Made by a program: the position numbers and the translations under genes
Virus record (IMG/VR): IMGVR_UViG_3300017971_000736
Span: 1-24,838 of that record
Strand: one strand, 5' to 3'
From: a virus
DNA length: 24,838 bases
Notes under the pieces: model-generated
Seen by the model: the letters and a program-made list of their open reading frames with translations, nothing else
Database searches by the model: none
What the model was told of the DNA's origin: nothing
In this document: in pieces, positions 5,238-13,967 of the stretch
Position numbering within the stretch: position 1 is the first letter of the stretch
Layout of the letters: each line of letters starts with the position of its first letter

Positions 5238-6908
5238 TCAGCGGCCCGGAGGATAATCCGGGCTGGCGACGATCACGGTGCGGTACTGGCCCGCTGTCAC
5301 AGCCGTGGCGAACCTCAGTGTCACCGTATCCATAGAAGTGCGCTCCACGTCGCATATTACCGTGTCGTACGGAGCCGCGTTGCGGTACACCGTCACAATC
5401 ACATTGCGGGTGCCCAGGGAATGGTCGATCACGGGAGAGGAACCCGAGGGAACGGCGCTCGTGAAGTGCGTGGCGCGGGTGGTGATCCACTGGTCGGTGT
5501 AGGAACGATCCGAAGCCGAGTGGATGTCGTCCTGGGCGTCGGCATAGTCCTGATCCTCGGCAGAATGCACAACGTCCTGGGAATCGGCATACGCCCGATC
5601 AGCCGTGGAATGCAGGTTGTCCTGGCCGTCCGCGTAGGCTTCCGCGTCGCTGAGGACGACAGCATCGCGGTCGTCCGCATACGTCTTCGCCGCAGCCTCG
5701 GCAGCATCCGCTGCGCCCAACGGGTCGTAGTCGCCGTCGTGATTGTGGTTGATCGGTGCTTTTCCGGCCAGAGCGGAGTTCAGGCCGGTGACCGCGCCCA
5801 TCGGGTGGGCATCGGCTGCGTCCCTGCCGTCCAGGTCGTTGTGGTCGGTGATCCCGCCCTCGACCACCGTCGCGGCCAGCGACATGTTGCCCGAGCCGTC
5901 GATGGAGACACTGCCCGTCACATCGCCGGTGAGGCTCAGCGTGCGCGCCGTCGTCCACTTCGGAGCGGAGATGACCGACACCTGATCGGCAGCCACGTCC
6001 AGGTTGGCGTCGCCCACCACGTTGAGCGTGACATTGCCCGACAGCGCCCCGCCGCCGGTCAGGCCGTTTCCGGCGACCACCTGCCTGGAGGTCGGCACCG
6101 CGCCGAGCGATGCGGCGTCGATGACGATGACCCCTGTCTGGCCGTTGACGGAGATGACCTGGCCGGTCGCCTGCACCTCCTTCCAGTCCTCCAGGGTGGT
6201 CGGGTCGTCCGACGACAGCACATACGTCCTGGAGTTGTCGGTGCGGATCGCCATGTCGCCGCGCTCCGCGACGAGATCGAGCATCTCCGCTTCGCTATCC
6301 ACGGTGAACACTTCGTTGATCGCCAGCGGAGGCAGATGCACCGTCGGGATGTGCGAGTCGGCGTCCAGCGGCGCATAGCCGCCTGCCGCGCCCTTCTCCG
6401 AACGCTCCTGGTAGTTCGTATCGAAGTACGAAGCGTCCACCGAGACTGCGGTAGGAGTGACCGTGATGCCGGTGCCAGCACCCACGGCGAGACTGCGGTT
6501 CGCGGACAGATCGCCGCCACCCGTAAGGCCGTTGCCCGCAGCGACCGTCGTGGCCTTGAGCGCCTTCGCGGCGAGATCGTCTTCCAGGTCAGCGATCTTC
6601 GACTGCGCGATGTCGGCAGAGGCGCTCACGTCCGCGTTGACGATCACACCAGGCTTGAGCGTCGGATTCGGGTACACACCTGCGAGGTCGCCGCCCGCCG
6701 GTCCCGTGGGCGGCGCTCCAGCATCGGCCAGCCCGAACGTCACCCACTTCGTGCCGTCCCACTGCAGGAGTTTCTTCGTCGTCACGTTGTAGAAGAACTG
6801 CCCCATGGCGGGGCTGGTGACCGCCGTCTCGTCGGTGCCGCTGGGCGGGACGAACGCGATAGCGGGCAGCCCGTTGAAGTTGATCGCGCTCAGGTACGAG
6901 ATGGACAT
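5238..6908 (-). CDS. Large tail fibre / minor tail protein (556 aa)
   Basis: The protein is built of fibre modules in order: an N-terminal segment with YNVTTKKLLQWDGTKWV, the G.LAGVYPNPTL unit near 73-85, two AGNGLTGGG.LS units (about 124-136 and 279-291), a NHNHDGDY metal-type motif near 387, a stalk of four 15-residue repeats (409-468), and a C-terminal beta domain beginning at HSLGTRNVIVTV (496). These units are well known in tail fibres and form trimeric shafts. GGAG lies six bases before the ATG. It should be the main structural fibre, with host contact at the C-terminus. The host receptor cannot be told from sequence. Confidence 0.8.
   Translation of the reverse strand: MSISYLSAINFNGLPAIAFVPPSGTDETAVTSPAMGQFFYNVTTKKLLQWDGTKWVTFGLADAGAPPTGPAGGDLAGVYPNPTLKPGVIVNADVSASADIAQSKIADLEDDLAAKALKATTVAAGNGLTGGGDLSANRSLAVGAGTGITVTPTAVSVDASYFDTNYQERSEKGAAGGYAPLDADSHIPTVHLPPLAINEVFTVDSEAEMLDLVAERGDMAIRTDNSRTYVLSSDDPTTLEDWKEVQATGQVISVNGQTGVIVIDAASLGAVPTSRQVVAGNGLTGGGALSGNVTLNVVGDANLDVAADQVSVISAPKWTTARTLSLTGDVTGSVSIDGSGNMSLAATVVEGGITDHNDLDGRDAADAHPMGAVTGLNSALAGKAPINHNHDGDYDPLGAADAAEAAAKTYADDRDAVVLSDAEAYADGQDNLHSTADRAYADSQDVVHSAEDQDYADAQDDIHSASDRSYTDQWITTRATHFTSAVPSGSSPVIDHSLGTRNVIVTVYRNAAPYDTVICDVERTSMDTVTLRFATAVTAGQYRTVIVASPDYPPGR
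5505..5684 (-). repeat. Four 15-residue repeats in the fibre stalk
   Basis: Residues 409-468 of the large fibre divide into four units of exactly 15 residues with consensus xYADxQDxLHSxxDx. The aromatic Y at position 2 and the aliphatic residue at position 9 alternate at spacings of 7 and 8. Units two to four are closest; the first is more diverged. At the DNA level these are 45-base tandem units with substitutions. Confidence 0.8.
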
Positions 6909-6917
6909 ACGAATCTC

Positions 6918-7562
6918 CTAGTTGCAGACAGCCGTGCCGGTGATGGGGAACTCAAAGTACAGATCGCACCTGTTCTCATTCGGATAGACGATCTCCCCAT
7001 AAATCACCGCTCCACCGGCATCAGTGACCGACACGGACGGCCTCTTCCCCAGATTATGGACCACAGTCCAGACTTTAGACGATGCCTCCTGCTGATGCAG
7101 GTAGTGCTTATCGGCCTCACCCATCTGCGATTCCAGGTATGCCCTCGTGACCGGCTCATGATCCTCCGCAGCCATGAGCGGCTGGTAGGAGGAGCCGTTG
7201 TGCCGCCAGAACCCTACGGCTCGGCTCGGCATAGTCGCCGGATCGTGGTACGACTCGAAACCGCCGCTGATGTTGGCACCGCCAACGTTGCCGCCGTCCA
7301 CCGACAGGAACCCAGAGTCGATGGAAACACCACCGTCGGTCACCCAAATCTCATCGTCGGACTGGATACCTCCCTTGGCTTCGATGCTGAATCCGGCAGT
7401 GTGGTCGATCACCAGTTGGCCGGTCATCGTGTCACCAGCGACCTCGACATACCTCTCATCGGCCTGGGACAGGTTCACCGCATCATTCGGGTCAGTGCCA
7501 TCCGCCACATCAGTGATCTTGTTCCCGTCGTGGGAGACAGGCCCATGAAACTGGGTAGCCAT
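6918..7562 (-). CDS. Tail fibre / minor tail protein (214 aa)
   Basis: The N-terminal KITDVADGTDPNDAVNLSQADERYVEVAGDTMTGQL is the classic fibre repeat that ends in a TMTG turn. A glycine-rich shaft-like middle (IQSDDEIWVTDGGVSI, GGNVGGANISGG) follows. The C-terminal domain begins with WTVVHNLGKRPSVSVTD and ends in TGTAVCN, a common phage knob fold also suggested in the 556-residue fibre. A purine-rich site (GAGGGGGG) lies just before the ATG. It is the first of the three fibre genes after the tail hub. A role in adsorption is inferred from the family. Confidence 0.8.
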   Translation of the reverse strand: MATQFHGPVSHDGNKITDVADGTDPNDAVNLSQADERYVEVAGDTMTGQLVIDHTAGFSIEAKGGIQSDDEIWVTDGGVSIDSGFLSVDGGNVGGANISGGFESYHDPATMPSRAVGFWRHNGSSYQPLMAAEDHEPVTRAYLESQMGEADKHYLHQQEASSKVWTVVHNLGKRPSVSVTDAGGAVIYGEIVYPNENRCDLYFEFPITGTAVCN

Positions 7563-7616
7563 CAGCCCCCCTCACCAAAGATCACGACACGCACCGATGC
7601 CATCAGCCTACCCGCC

Positions 7617-7964
7617 TCACGGAACCACATAGAAGATGTGGACAGGTCGAACACCATCCGACACCGAAGCACGCAGATTCACCTGACTACCGTCATACGA
7701 CGCAGAGACTCCAGCCTCGATCCCAGCATCGAACGAGAACGAAGCGAACGCCACAGCACCGGACGGGACACCATTCAGAGCAGTGACAGACGCGCTGCCA
7801 CCCGTGAACGACGCCGACGCAACCTGCACAAACGCATTCGATATCCCAGCACCAGGGCTGGACGTTCCACCACTACCACCGATAGGACGCCGCTCCAGCC
7901 GCAGCACACGCTTCTCGATGTGACGTGTCCACGACTCGAAATCGTCAACCCTGCGGCCCATCAT
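7617..7964 (-). CDS. Small minor tail protein with N-terminal coiled coil (115 aa)
   Basis: I chose ATG at 7964, which overlaps the hub gene's stop (ATGA). A longer in-frame reading from 8108 would lie inside the hub gene and is rejected. Residues 3-27 (VDDFESWTRHIEKRVLRLERR) look like a short coiled coil that could trimerise. A Gly/Ser linker follows, then a beta-rich domain to the end. Short proteins of this type often link the hub to the first fibre in actinophages. That role is inferred from order and architecture. Confidence 0.65.
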   Translation of the reverse strand: MMGRRVDDFESWTRHIEKRVLRLERRPIGGSGGTSSPGAGISNAFVQVASASFTGGSASVTALNGVPSGAVAFASFSFDAGIEAGVSASYDGSQVNLRASVSDGVRPVHIFYVVP

Positions 7965-9046
7965 GTCGGGTCCACGAAGTTGTTCGGAGCCTTCGACATG
8001 CTGACCCGAAGTTCTTCCTTCGACTGGTCGTATGTCACATAGGTGGTATTGATCCGCTGCCACTGCAGCACCTTGCGCGGCGTCAACGTCGATTGCACGG
8101 GAACCCAACTCCCAGGAAGCAGATCGGTGAACTCCGAAGCACTACCAGGGACCACCAGCGAGTTCGACGGCACCAGAATATCCACAGGCGACGGGTAAGA
8201 AACCTCAAGCGCCCGCTTCGCCTGCGCGGCCAACTCCGCAAAGGGCTGCTGCTCGTCCTCTCCCTCTTCCTCAGTGTCAGCGTTACTCACCTTGTCGATA
8301 TACCCGTAGTAGTCCAGCCACCGGCTGTCAGCGATAGCGACACCAGTCGCCCCACGGTTGTTCGCCGTGTAATAGCGGGTACACAACTCCGACCCGTACT
8401 CCACCACCTCAAGGTCCGAAGCAAAATCCTCGTTCCACATCTGAGGAGACACATGCATCCGCGTGTTCGTGTCAGAAATCACGATGCGACGGCCACGGAC
8501 CACATAATCCAACCCGCCGTTCTGCGCCAACTGGTCGATCAACTCCCACACCGTCTTGGACCCAGCAGCATGCAGCGAAGCCGTCCGCGCATCCTCACCT
8601 GTCTCCAGCACCGTCACGTACTGACCGATATTGAACGGATCACCGCTACTGGGGTAATGGTCTTCCATCACCTTCTCGCACAGACGGACAGCGGAACCCT
8701 GGTTCGGGTAGCGCCGGTCATAGTCGTATTGCAGGGCACGCCGCGACAGATACCAGGCCACATCGGACGCCGTTATCTGCAACTCCGTCCGCGTGTAGTT
8801 GAGACGGGTCAACGGACCCTCGAACACGCGAACACCGTTCCGGTACAGCACCAACTCGTGCCGCCCAGTACGGAGATCGGAGAGGAACTCCTCAGTCTCA
8901 GGAGTTACCGCCACCCGCACGTCGGCAGTGCCGATATCGTCCCGCTGCCACCTCGCTGTCATCCGCAGCACATCGGACAAAGGCCCGATCCGTGACACCC
9001 CGCCACGGTCTGTGATGACAGCGTCGTAGACGCCGACGCCCAGCAT
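7961..9046 (-). CDS. Tail hub / minor tail protein, Gp37-like (361 aa)
   Basis: The sequence fits the tail-hub family of siphoviruses (known in actinophages as ReqiPepy6 Gp37-like minor tail proteins, related to the gp27 fold). It shows the VYDAVITDRGGVSR start, a beta-rich first domain, then DVAWYLSRRAL, IDQLAQNGGLDYVV and GRRIVISD, which match the usual order in that family. I chose ATG at 9046, which overlaps the previous stop (TGATG); a GTG one codon earlier is possible. The hub closes the tail tube at the tip and binds fibres. No lytic domain is visible. Confidence 0.75.
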   Translation of the reverse strand: MLGVGVYDAVITDRGGVSRIGPLSDVLRMTARWQRDDIGTADVRVAVTPETEEFLSDLRTGRHELVLYRNGVRVFEGPLTRLNYTRTELQITASDVAWYLSRRALQYDYDRRYPNQGSAVRLCEKVMEDHYPSSGDPFNIGQYVTVLETGEDARTASLHAAGSKTVWELIDQLAQNGGLDYVVRGRRIVISDTNTRMHVSPQMWNEDFASDLEVVEYGSELCTRYYTANNRGATGVAIADSRWLDYYGYIDKVSNADTEEEGEDEQQPFAELAAQAKRALEVSYPSPVDILVPSNSLVVPGSASEFTDLLPGSWVPVQSTLTPRKVLQWQRINTTYVTYDQSKEELRVSMSKAPNNFVDPT

Positions 9047-10644
9047 CACATGTCCCTGGCGACGAGCCTGACATTGGTCGCCAACGCCCTGATATCGCTG
9101 CCCTGAGGCACCGAAACCACCAGGGACAGTTCATCAGGGCAGACCAACTCTGGGTAATCGAACTGCGTTCCCGACTCATCCAACACCACCAGATGACCAG
9201 CAGGCACCAGTGTCAGATCAGCGATACTGGTGGTGAACGGGATCGCCGTCGTCCGACGCGCCTTCGAGTCGATGATGATCGTTGACAGAGGCGGCAGGTA
9301 CGTCACCCAGAACTCCAGGCTCGTCCCATCACCTTCAAACGAACCAGTCCTCGGCACAAGCGACACACGGATATTCCGCATCTCCTCGAACGCAGTCATC
9401 TGCATCTGCACCGCCAATGGCAGATACTTCGGCACATTCACGTTGTCCAACACGTACACACGACGATCACCATCGGCCACCAACGGCGCACACAACAGAT
9501 CGTCCTGTGGGGTCGGGGGGAACTGCGGCACCGGAGGGCACAGAGGGTCGATTATCTCAACAATGGATGACACCCCAGCCTGCTCCGCAGGATTCGGTAA
9601 CGGAGTGATCTTCCGGTCGTAGATTGTTGCCTGCAAACCCGAATATGTTCGCGTCCGCGACGTGAACGGCGGGCCGTTGAACACATCATCATCGACCGTT
9701 GTGTCGGCGTCCTTGTACCGCAACCACTCCACGGGGAAATCCGAATACGCGAAATCGGTCAACAGTTCATCCAGACCCAAACTGTCATGCCAGATACCAG
9801 GAGAACCTGCACTCATCGCGAACTCGATCTCGATCCAATGACCGGCACCGCAATCGGAGTCACCCACCGAATGCTCAGAGATCACTGCAGGGCCGATAGT
9901 GCACCCAACATCGACCATGTGCCGCCAGGCGTTCTTCTCACGTTCCAGATCAGGGCACACCGGCAGGTAATCCAGGCGACGCCCAGGCCCAGTACGCAGG
10001 TCAGGGAACGTCTCCACCTGCTCCACCGGCACCAGATTCGACAGCGCCGCACGGAAACCTCGATACGAATGCTCGAAATCGTAGACCAGTGGCAACTGGT
10101 ACACGTTGTCCGGTAGTGGGTCCACCTCGGAAGCCCGCTTGTAGAAGTCCAGATTCAGGTACACATCAGAGTAGGTGTTCTGGTACTTCGACTTGCCACG
10201 GCACACATCCCCGCCAGTCAGGATCGACGTGATCCACGTCAACCCGTAATGCGCGGCCAACTCGTTCTTCCCGATCAGCAGGGCACGGAACAGCATCTCC
10301 CGAGACTGACGACGCCTCGGCAGCAGCACCCCGCCATCCACCGACCGCTCCTGCACCGTCCCGACATGCGTCGATGAATGCTGCATCGTGGCATCCAGGA
10401 GTACCATCCCCGCGAACTCGGCGCTGTACGGGTAGGCGGGGTCGTACCACGGAGCCGTCTCCGCAGGGCTGGCATATTCCTGACTAGGCTCTTTCCAGCC
10501 ACGCGACTCCAACGCTGGCACAAGATCGTCGCACAGATCAGGGCACGTCCAGAAACTGATCCCTAACTGATCCACGTATGACTCGGTGCGAGCCGTGTTC
10601 GTGATCTCCACACCGTCGTATGCGTAGAACCCGAAGTAACTCAC
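9046..10644 (-). CDS. Distal tail / minor tail protein (532 aa)
   Basis: GTG at 10644 has GAGG five bases upstream, overlapping the tape-measure stop. The first gene after the tape measure normally encodes the distal tail protein (Dit), which forms the ring between tube and hub. The N-terminal third contains RRRQSREMLFRALLIGKNELAAHYGLTWITSIL, a block seen in many actinophage minor tail proteins at this position, and the C-terminal part is beta-rich. It is longer than simple Dit proteins, as is usual in actinophages, and probably includes carbohydrate-binding-like insertions. Eleven or so cysteines are present. Confidence 0.7.
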   Translation of the reverse strand: MSYFGFYAYDGVEITNTARTESYVDQLGISFWTCPDLCDDLVPALESRGWKEPSQEYASPAETAPWYDPAYPYSAEFAGMVLLDATMQHSSTHVGTVQERSVDGGVLLPRRRQSREMLFRALLIGKNELAAHYGLTWITSILTGGDVCRGKSKYQNTYSDVYLNLDFYKRASEVDPLPDNVYQLPLVYDFEHSYRGFRAALSNLVPVEQVETFPDLRTGPGRRLDYLPVCPDLEREKNAWRHMVDVGCTIGPAVISEHSVGDSDCGAGHWIEIEFAMSAGSPGIWHDSLGLDELLTDFAYSDFPVEWLRYKDADTTVDDDVFNGPPFTSRTRTYSGLQATIYDRKITPLPNPAEQAGVSSIVEIIDPLCPPVPQFPPTPQDDLLCAPLVADGDRRVYVLDNVNVPKYLPLAVQMQMTAFEEMRNIRVSLVPRTGSFEGDGTSLEFWVTYLPPLSTIIIDSKARRTTAIPFTTSIADLTLVPAGHLVVLDESGTQFDYPELVCPDELSLVVSVPQGSDIRALATNVRLVARDM

Positions 10645-10651
10645 CGCAGCC

Positions 10652-13348
10652 TCACATCCTCGCCAGAGCGATAGCCCTGTTCATAGCAGACGCTGCAACA
10701 TTATTCGGATCGGCGTGCATCGGTGTGATGTGCTGCGTCAGGTTGATCGTCTTACTGTTATCCACCTTCTCACCAGACTTGGACTGCTTCGGCCCGCGCA
10801 GCGAACGGCTGATCTCACGGACGATAGGGTCAACGTCCCCGATCTGCCCTTTCAACGGGATGATCAACTCAGGTCCGACCTCGCCAAGGATCGTCTTCGT
10901 CGGCTTGTCGATCACACCGCCATCACGGCGCAGCAGGCTAGTTCGCCATGACAGGTCCGGTGTACGCGCCGCTGCCGGAGGAGTGGAAGGTCGTGCAATA
11001 GAGGCAGGTGGACCCTGCGAGGAAGGTTTGATGACATAGGGGTCAGTCTTACTTGTTGCACGAACGCCATCCTGTGCCCTCCTCGCCGCAGCCGCACTAC
11101 TCTCAACACCACCGAATGCCCGCGCCAGCGCGGCAAGACCCGTCAAGATGCCGCCCCCGAACAGTAGGGGAATATCTCTGATCAAGGATTGGACAGTACC
11201 CAACAGGTCCAATGCCAAACCGGCCAGCGTCCCGAACCCTTCGACAACATCCAGCAACCACTGCTGATTCTCGGGCGTGTTCCAATCCGCGAACGCCTTG
11301 ACTATGCCCTTGATGGCATCCCACACCGCATCAGCGAACGCTGTCGCATCAGCGAAGAAACGTTCCAACGCATCAGGATTCTCATTCAGCCAGGTAATCG
11401 CCCGCTCCAGAACACCCTCGATCTTTGAAAGGATGCCCTCGTTCGCGGACAGCGGGCCTTGCGACTGGGTGAATACCGTGATGATCAGTTCGCCCAACAA
11501 CTTGATGATGTTGAACACCTTCCCCCCGACATCGAGGGCACCGTTGAAGAAGTTCAGCACTCCCGCACGGTTCTCATCGGACTCCGACCACAGCCTGAAC
11601 CCCTCCGCGATACCAGCAATCGCTGTGGACAACCGTTCAGCGGCAGGAGAAGCACCAGCAAAGATGTTCGTGAACCCGACGAACACGTCAGCGACGATGA
11701 AGCCGATGTCATCAATAATGTTCCTCGTGGAGAGGAGCAGCGTGTTGAGGCTCTCCACTGCGATCTCATTGTCGAAGATGCCGTCGAAGATACGGTTGAA
11801 CGTATCGCCAGATGCCTCAGCGATCCCGAGAATCTCTTCCTTGAACCCCTGGATCGGGCCGACTGCACGCTCGAACGTCTCATCCAGGCCACGGAAGAAC
11901 AGTTCCTCGATCTCATCCTGCACGCCCTTGAAACTCTTCGCCAACGGCTCCAACGCTTGCGCTGTACGTTTGGCCGCAGGCCCGAGATTCTCCAACGACT
12001 CAACGTAAGCCTGCCAATCCTTAGGATCACCAGAAGCACCTGCTTTGAACAGTGCCTGCGCCGAACCTGTGAAGTCCTTCAACGCCACCGCAGTTACGGC
12101 AGCACCGACACCAAGAGCGATGAAGATCGGCACGAACAGCGCCAGCGCCGATGCGGCATTACCGACAGCAGCACCCAACAAGGTGATAATCCCAGCAATG
12201 TTGATCAGCAGAGGGGAAAGCAGCACCGCGAAGTTGACCAATGCCCCCAACCCAGCAGCAAACGTGACGATAGAAACGATCAGGTTCGACTGGACTACTG
12301 AAGCGATGACTCCAAAGCCCTTACCGATACTGCCGAATGCACGGCTAGGGAACCCACCTACCACCTGCGATAAGGCACCGAATCCTTTGGAGAACCCTTC
12401 GAGGACTTTGCCAAGAGCCAGCGTCTGCAACTTGGCGGCAATCTCGAAGAACGAGGTGAAGCCGCGAGCCGAACCACCAAGCACACGGGTGAACGTCCCA
12501 CCTCTACGACCGCTCTGTGCGATGCGTACCGAGACAGCGGTGAATAGTGCCTCACGCCGCTTCGCGACCACCACATCTGCTTTGATCTGTGCGTCAGCGA
12601 TCTGCTTCGCAACTCTCGCAGCGTCACGAGCCTCTTTCCGCACACGCGCAGCGTCAGCCCTCTCCTCAGCAGCGATCCGTTGCTCTGCACGCCTGTCGGC
12701 TCTTTCAGCAGCCCTCTCCTTGATCTTCTCTGCTCTTTCAGCAGCCCTCTCTGCGATCTGCGTGGCTCTTACCGCAGCCCTCTCCGCATCACGAATCTGC
12801 CTCTGGGCAAGGCTCCTGGCAGCCGCCTCCGCTGCGCGGGTTTCCCTGTCCAATCTTGCCTTGTTCTCGCGCTCCTGCTGCTTCGCGAGTTTCTCGGCCT
12901 CTGCAGCGACCGCGTTGGCGGCCTTGACCGCATCCTTCTCAATCTGGTCCAACGCCTTCGAGAACGAAGCACTGATCTGATCCCCGACCTGAGCAGACAC
13001 CTTGTTGAAGTTGAGGCCGTACTGCTTGGCGAGTTTACTGATCTCGGCCTTGACCTTGCGGGAATCAAGGACGAACGCAGTGCCTTCCTTGCCAGACTTC
13101 GCGAACTCTGCAGCGAACTCCTCGCCGTACTTCTGCCCGACTTTGCGAATCGCACGGCTCGCAGACTGCTTCTGCAACTTGCTGGTGAGGTTCCTGTCGA
13201 ACTGGTTGCCTGCCTTCTTGCCGCCAGCAGCACCAGCCTCCCCAGCATCGTCCTCGATCTTGTCCTTCATGCCGGACGTATCCGCTAGGACGTTGACGTA
13301 AATCCAGCCGACCGAACCTGCTCCGCCACCCAAGCCGCCGATGGTCAC
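10652..13348 (-). CDS. Tape measure protein (898 aa)
   Basis: It is the longest gene of the tail region and directly follows the two chaperone frames, as in nearly all siphoviruses. Residues about 130-265 are an Ala/Arg/Glu-rich coiled coil, 355-425 are strongly hydrophobic (likely a membrane-insertion segment used in DNA entry), and the C-terminal part is polar with a Pro-rich stretch near 770-790. GTG at 13348 overlaps the chaperone stop (GTGA). Tape measures fix tail length at roughly 1.5 angstroms per residue, so a tail near 130 nm is expected. No peptidoglycan-degrading domain is recognised. Confidence 0.9.
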   Translation of the reverse strand: MTIGGLGGGAGSVGWIYVNVLADTSGMKDKIEDDAGEAGAAGGKKAGNQFDRNLTSKLQKQSASRAIRKVGQKYGEEFAAEFAKSGKEGTAFVLDSRKVKAEISKLAKQYGLNFNKVSAQVGDQISASFSKALDQIEKDAVKAANAVAAEAEKLAKQQERENKARLDRETRAAEAAARSLAQRQIRDAERAAVRATQIAERAAERAEKIKERAAERADRRAEQRIAAEERADAARVRKEARDAARVAKQIADAQIKADVVVAKRREALFTAVSVRIAQSGRRGGTFTRVLGGSARGFTSFFEIAAKLQTLALGKVLEGFSKGFGALSQVVGGFPSRAFGSIGKGFGVIASVVQSNLIVSIVTFAAGLGALVNFAVLLSPLLINIAGIITLLGAAVGNAASALALFVPIFIALGVGAAVTAVALKDFTGSAQALFKAGASGDPKDWQAYVESLENLGPAAKRTAQALEPLAKSFKGVQDEIEELFFRGLDETFERAVGPIQGFKEEILGIAEASGDTFNRIFDGIFDNEIAVESLNTLLLSTRNIIDDIGFIVADVFVGFTNIFAGASPAAERLSTAIAGIAEGFRLWSESDENRAGVLNFFNGALDVGGKVFNIIKLLGELIITVFTQSQGPLSANEGILSKIEGVLERAITWLNENPDALERFFADATAFADAVWDAIKGIVKAFADWNTPENQQWLLDVVEGFGTLAGLALDLLGTVQSLIRDIPLLFGGGILTGLAALARAFGGVESSAAAARRAQDGVRATSKTDPYVIKPSSQGPPASIARPSTPPAAARTPDLSWRTSLLRRDGGVIDKPTKTILGEVGPELIIPLKGQIGDVDPIVREISRSLRGPKQSKSGEKVDNSKTINLTQHITPMHADPNNVAASAMNRAIALARM
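12656..12787 (-). repeat. 11-residue coiled-coil repeats in the tape measure
   Basis: Residues 188-231 split into four units of 11 residues (AERAAVRATQI, AERAAERAEKI, KERAAERADRR, AEQRIAAEERA). Two copies of a 20-base sequence (12699-12718 and 12732-12751) are identical and 33 bases apart, matching the 11-codon period. Confidence 0.75.
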
Positions 13349-13629
13349 GTCGCACCCACCTTCCCGACCAGAGCAGAGAACTCATTGAGTTCACGGTCAA
13401 CATCCGTCTGCTTCACTCTACCTGGCAACGGACGCTCAAGGTGGAAGAAGAACTGCTCACGATCCTCAACCCTCTCCAACATCCACACGAGGGCAGCATT
13501 GATGAACCTGTCCAGGCGCAGGTTCATTAGGTTTACACCACTGAAGGCTGCTTGGCCGTCGAGTTCCGGCCAGTATTCCGCCGCGAGGAAGAAGACTCTT
13601 GCGGCGACTGTGTAGGGCGGGCCGACCAC
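13345..13629 (-). CDS. Tail assembly chaperone, frameshifted C-terminal part
   Basis: This frame is -1 relative to the first chaperone and opens just after an in-frame TGA (13635-13633), so it is unlikely to start on its own; GTG at 13629 has no good ribosome site. It contains FSGVNLMNLRLDRFINAALVWMLERVEDREQF, similar to the second part of GT-type chaperones. It is expected to be made as a fusion, the first frame shifting back by one base. If the slip is at the CCT codon 13616-13614 the fusion would be 199 residues. Its stop overlaps the tape-measure start. The shorter and longer chaperones together bind the tape measure during tail assembly. Confidence 0.75.
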   Translation of the reverse strand: MVGPPYTVAARVFFLAAEYWPELDGQAAFSGVNLMNLRLDRFINAALVWMLERVEDREQFFFHLERPLPGRVKQTDVDRELNEFSALVGKVGAT

Positions 13630-13632
13630 TCC
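13533..13632 (-). promoter_or_regulatory. Window for programmed -1 frameshift
   Basis: Both frames are open only between the -1 stop (13635-13633) and the 0-frame stop at 13533, so any slip must lie here. No perfect X-XXY-YYZ heptamer is visible. The best single-codon candidate is GCCCT at 13618-13614, where a proline tRNA on CCT could re-pair with CCC one base back. A TCTTCTTCC run further on is a poorer candidate. Confidence 0.5.
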
Positions 13633-13943
13633 TCAACCAGGAACTCAAGGATCGCTTGCACCGTCTCGAAAGAGAACGAATCCTCACGACTCATCAGCCG
13701 AGAACGCAAGAGCATCTGATCGTTCTCGGACAGCATGCCGTTGAAGAAGTCGATCAGCGCAGCGATCTGATCAGCAGTCTGGGAATGGGTGGACTGCGCC
13801 GCGAGGAACAGTGCGAACTGCGACGCGGTCGGTGGGAACGCCGTGAACGTATCCTGATCCACCTGGAAGGTGATAGGTTCGGCCCCCTCGAACTCTGAAT
13901 CGCCAGTATTCGACGCTGCCGTTGTGAACTGTTTCATGGTCAT
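13533..13943 (-). CDS. Tail assembly chaperone (136 aa)
   Basis: The protein fits the G-type chaperone placed before the tape measure: a beta start (ITFQVDQDTFTAFPP), then helices (FALFLAAQS, ALIDFFNGML, LLRSRLMSREDSFSFETVQAILEFLVEEW), ending in RPTQ and a Ser/Pro-rich tail. The RPTQ block after EEW is common in actinophage members. GAGGAG sits five bases before ATG 13943. The chaperone coats the tape measure before the tube protein polymerises and is absent from the mature particle. The next frame overlaps by about 100 bases in the -1 register. Confidence 0.85.
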   Translation of the reverse strand: MTMKQFTTAASNTGDSEFEGAEPITFQVDQDTFTAFPPTASQFALFLAAQSTHSQTADQIAALIDFFNGMLSENDQMLLRSRLMSREDSFSFETVQAILEFLVEEWSARPTQSPQESSSSRRNTGRNSTAKQPSVV

Positions 13944-13967
13944 ATGTACTCCTCTCCGACCCTCAAT

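Noticed and set aside
5181-8042. A 953-codon open frame on the plus strand
   Set aside because: It lies opposite well-recognised fibre and hub genes and crosses several gene borders. Its product is Arg/His/Val-rich with no domains, as expected for the antisense of GC-rich genes.
7965-8108. Longer start for the small minor tail protein
   Set aside because: It lies inside the hub gene; ATG 7964 has the ATGA overlap and a sensible coiled-coil start.
11277-12980. Long plus-strand frames opposite the tape measure (243, 280 and 311 codons)
   Set aside because: They are complements of the Ala/Arg/Glu-rich coiled coil and other tape-measure codons; low-complexity products without ribosome sites or domains.
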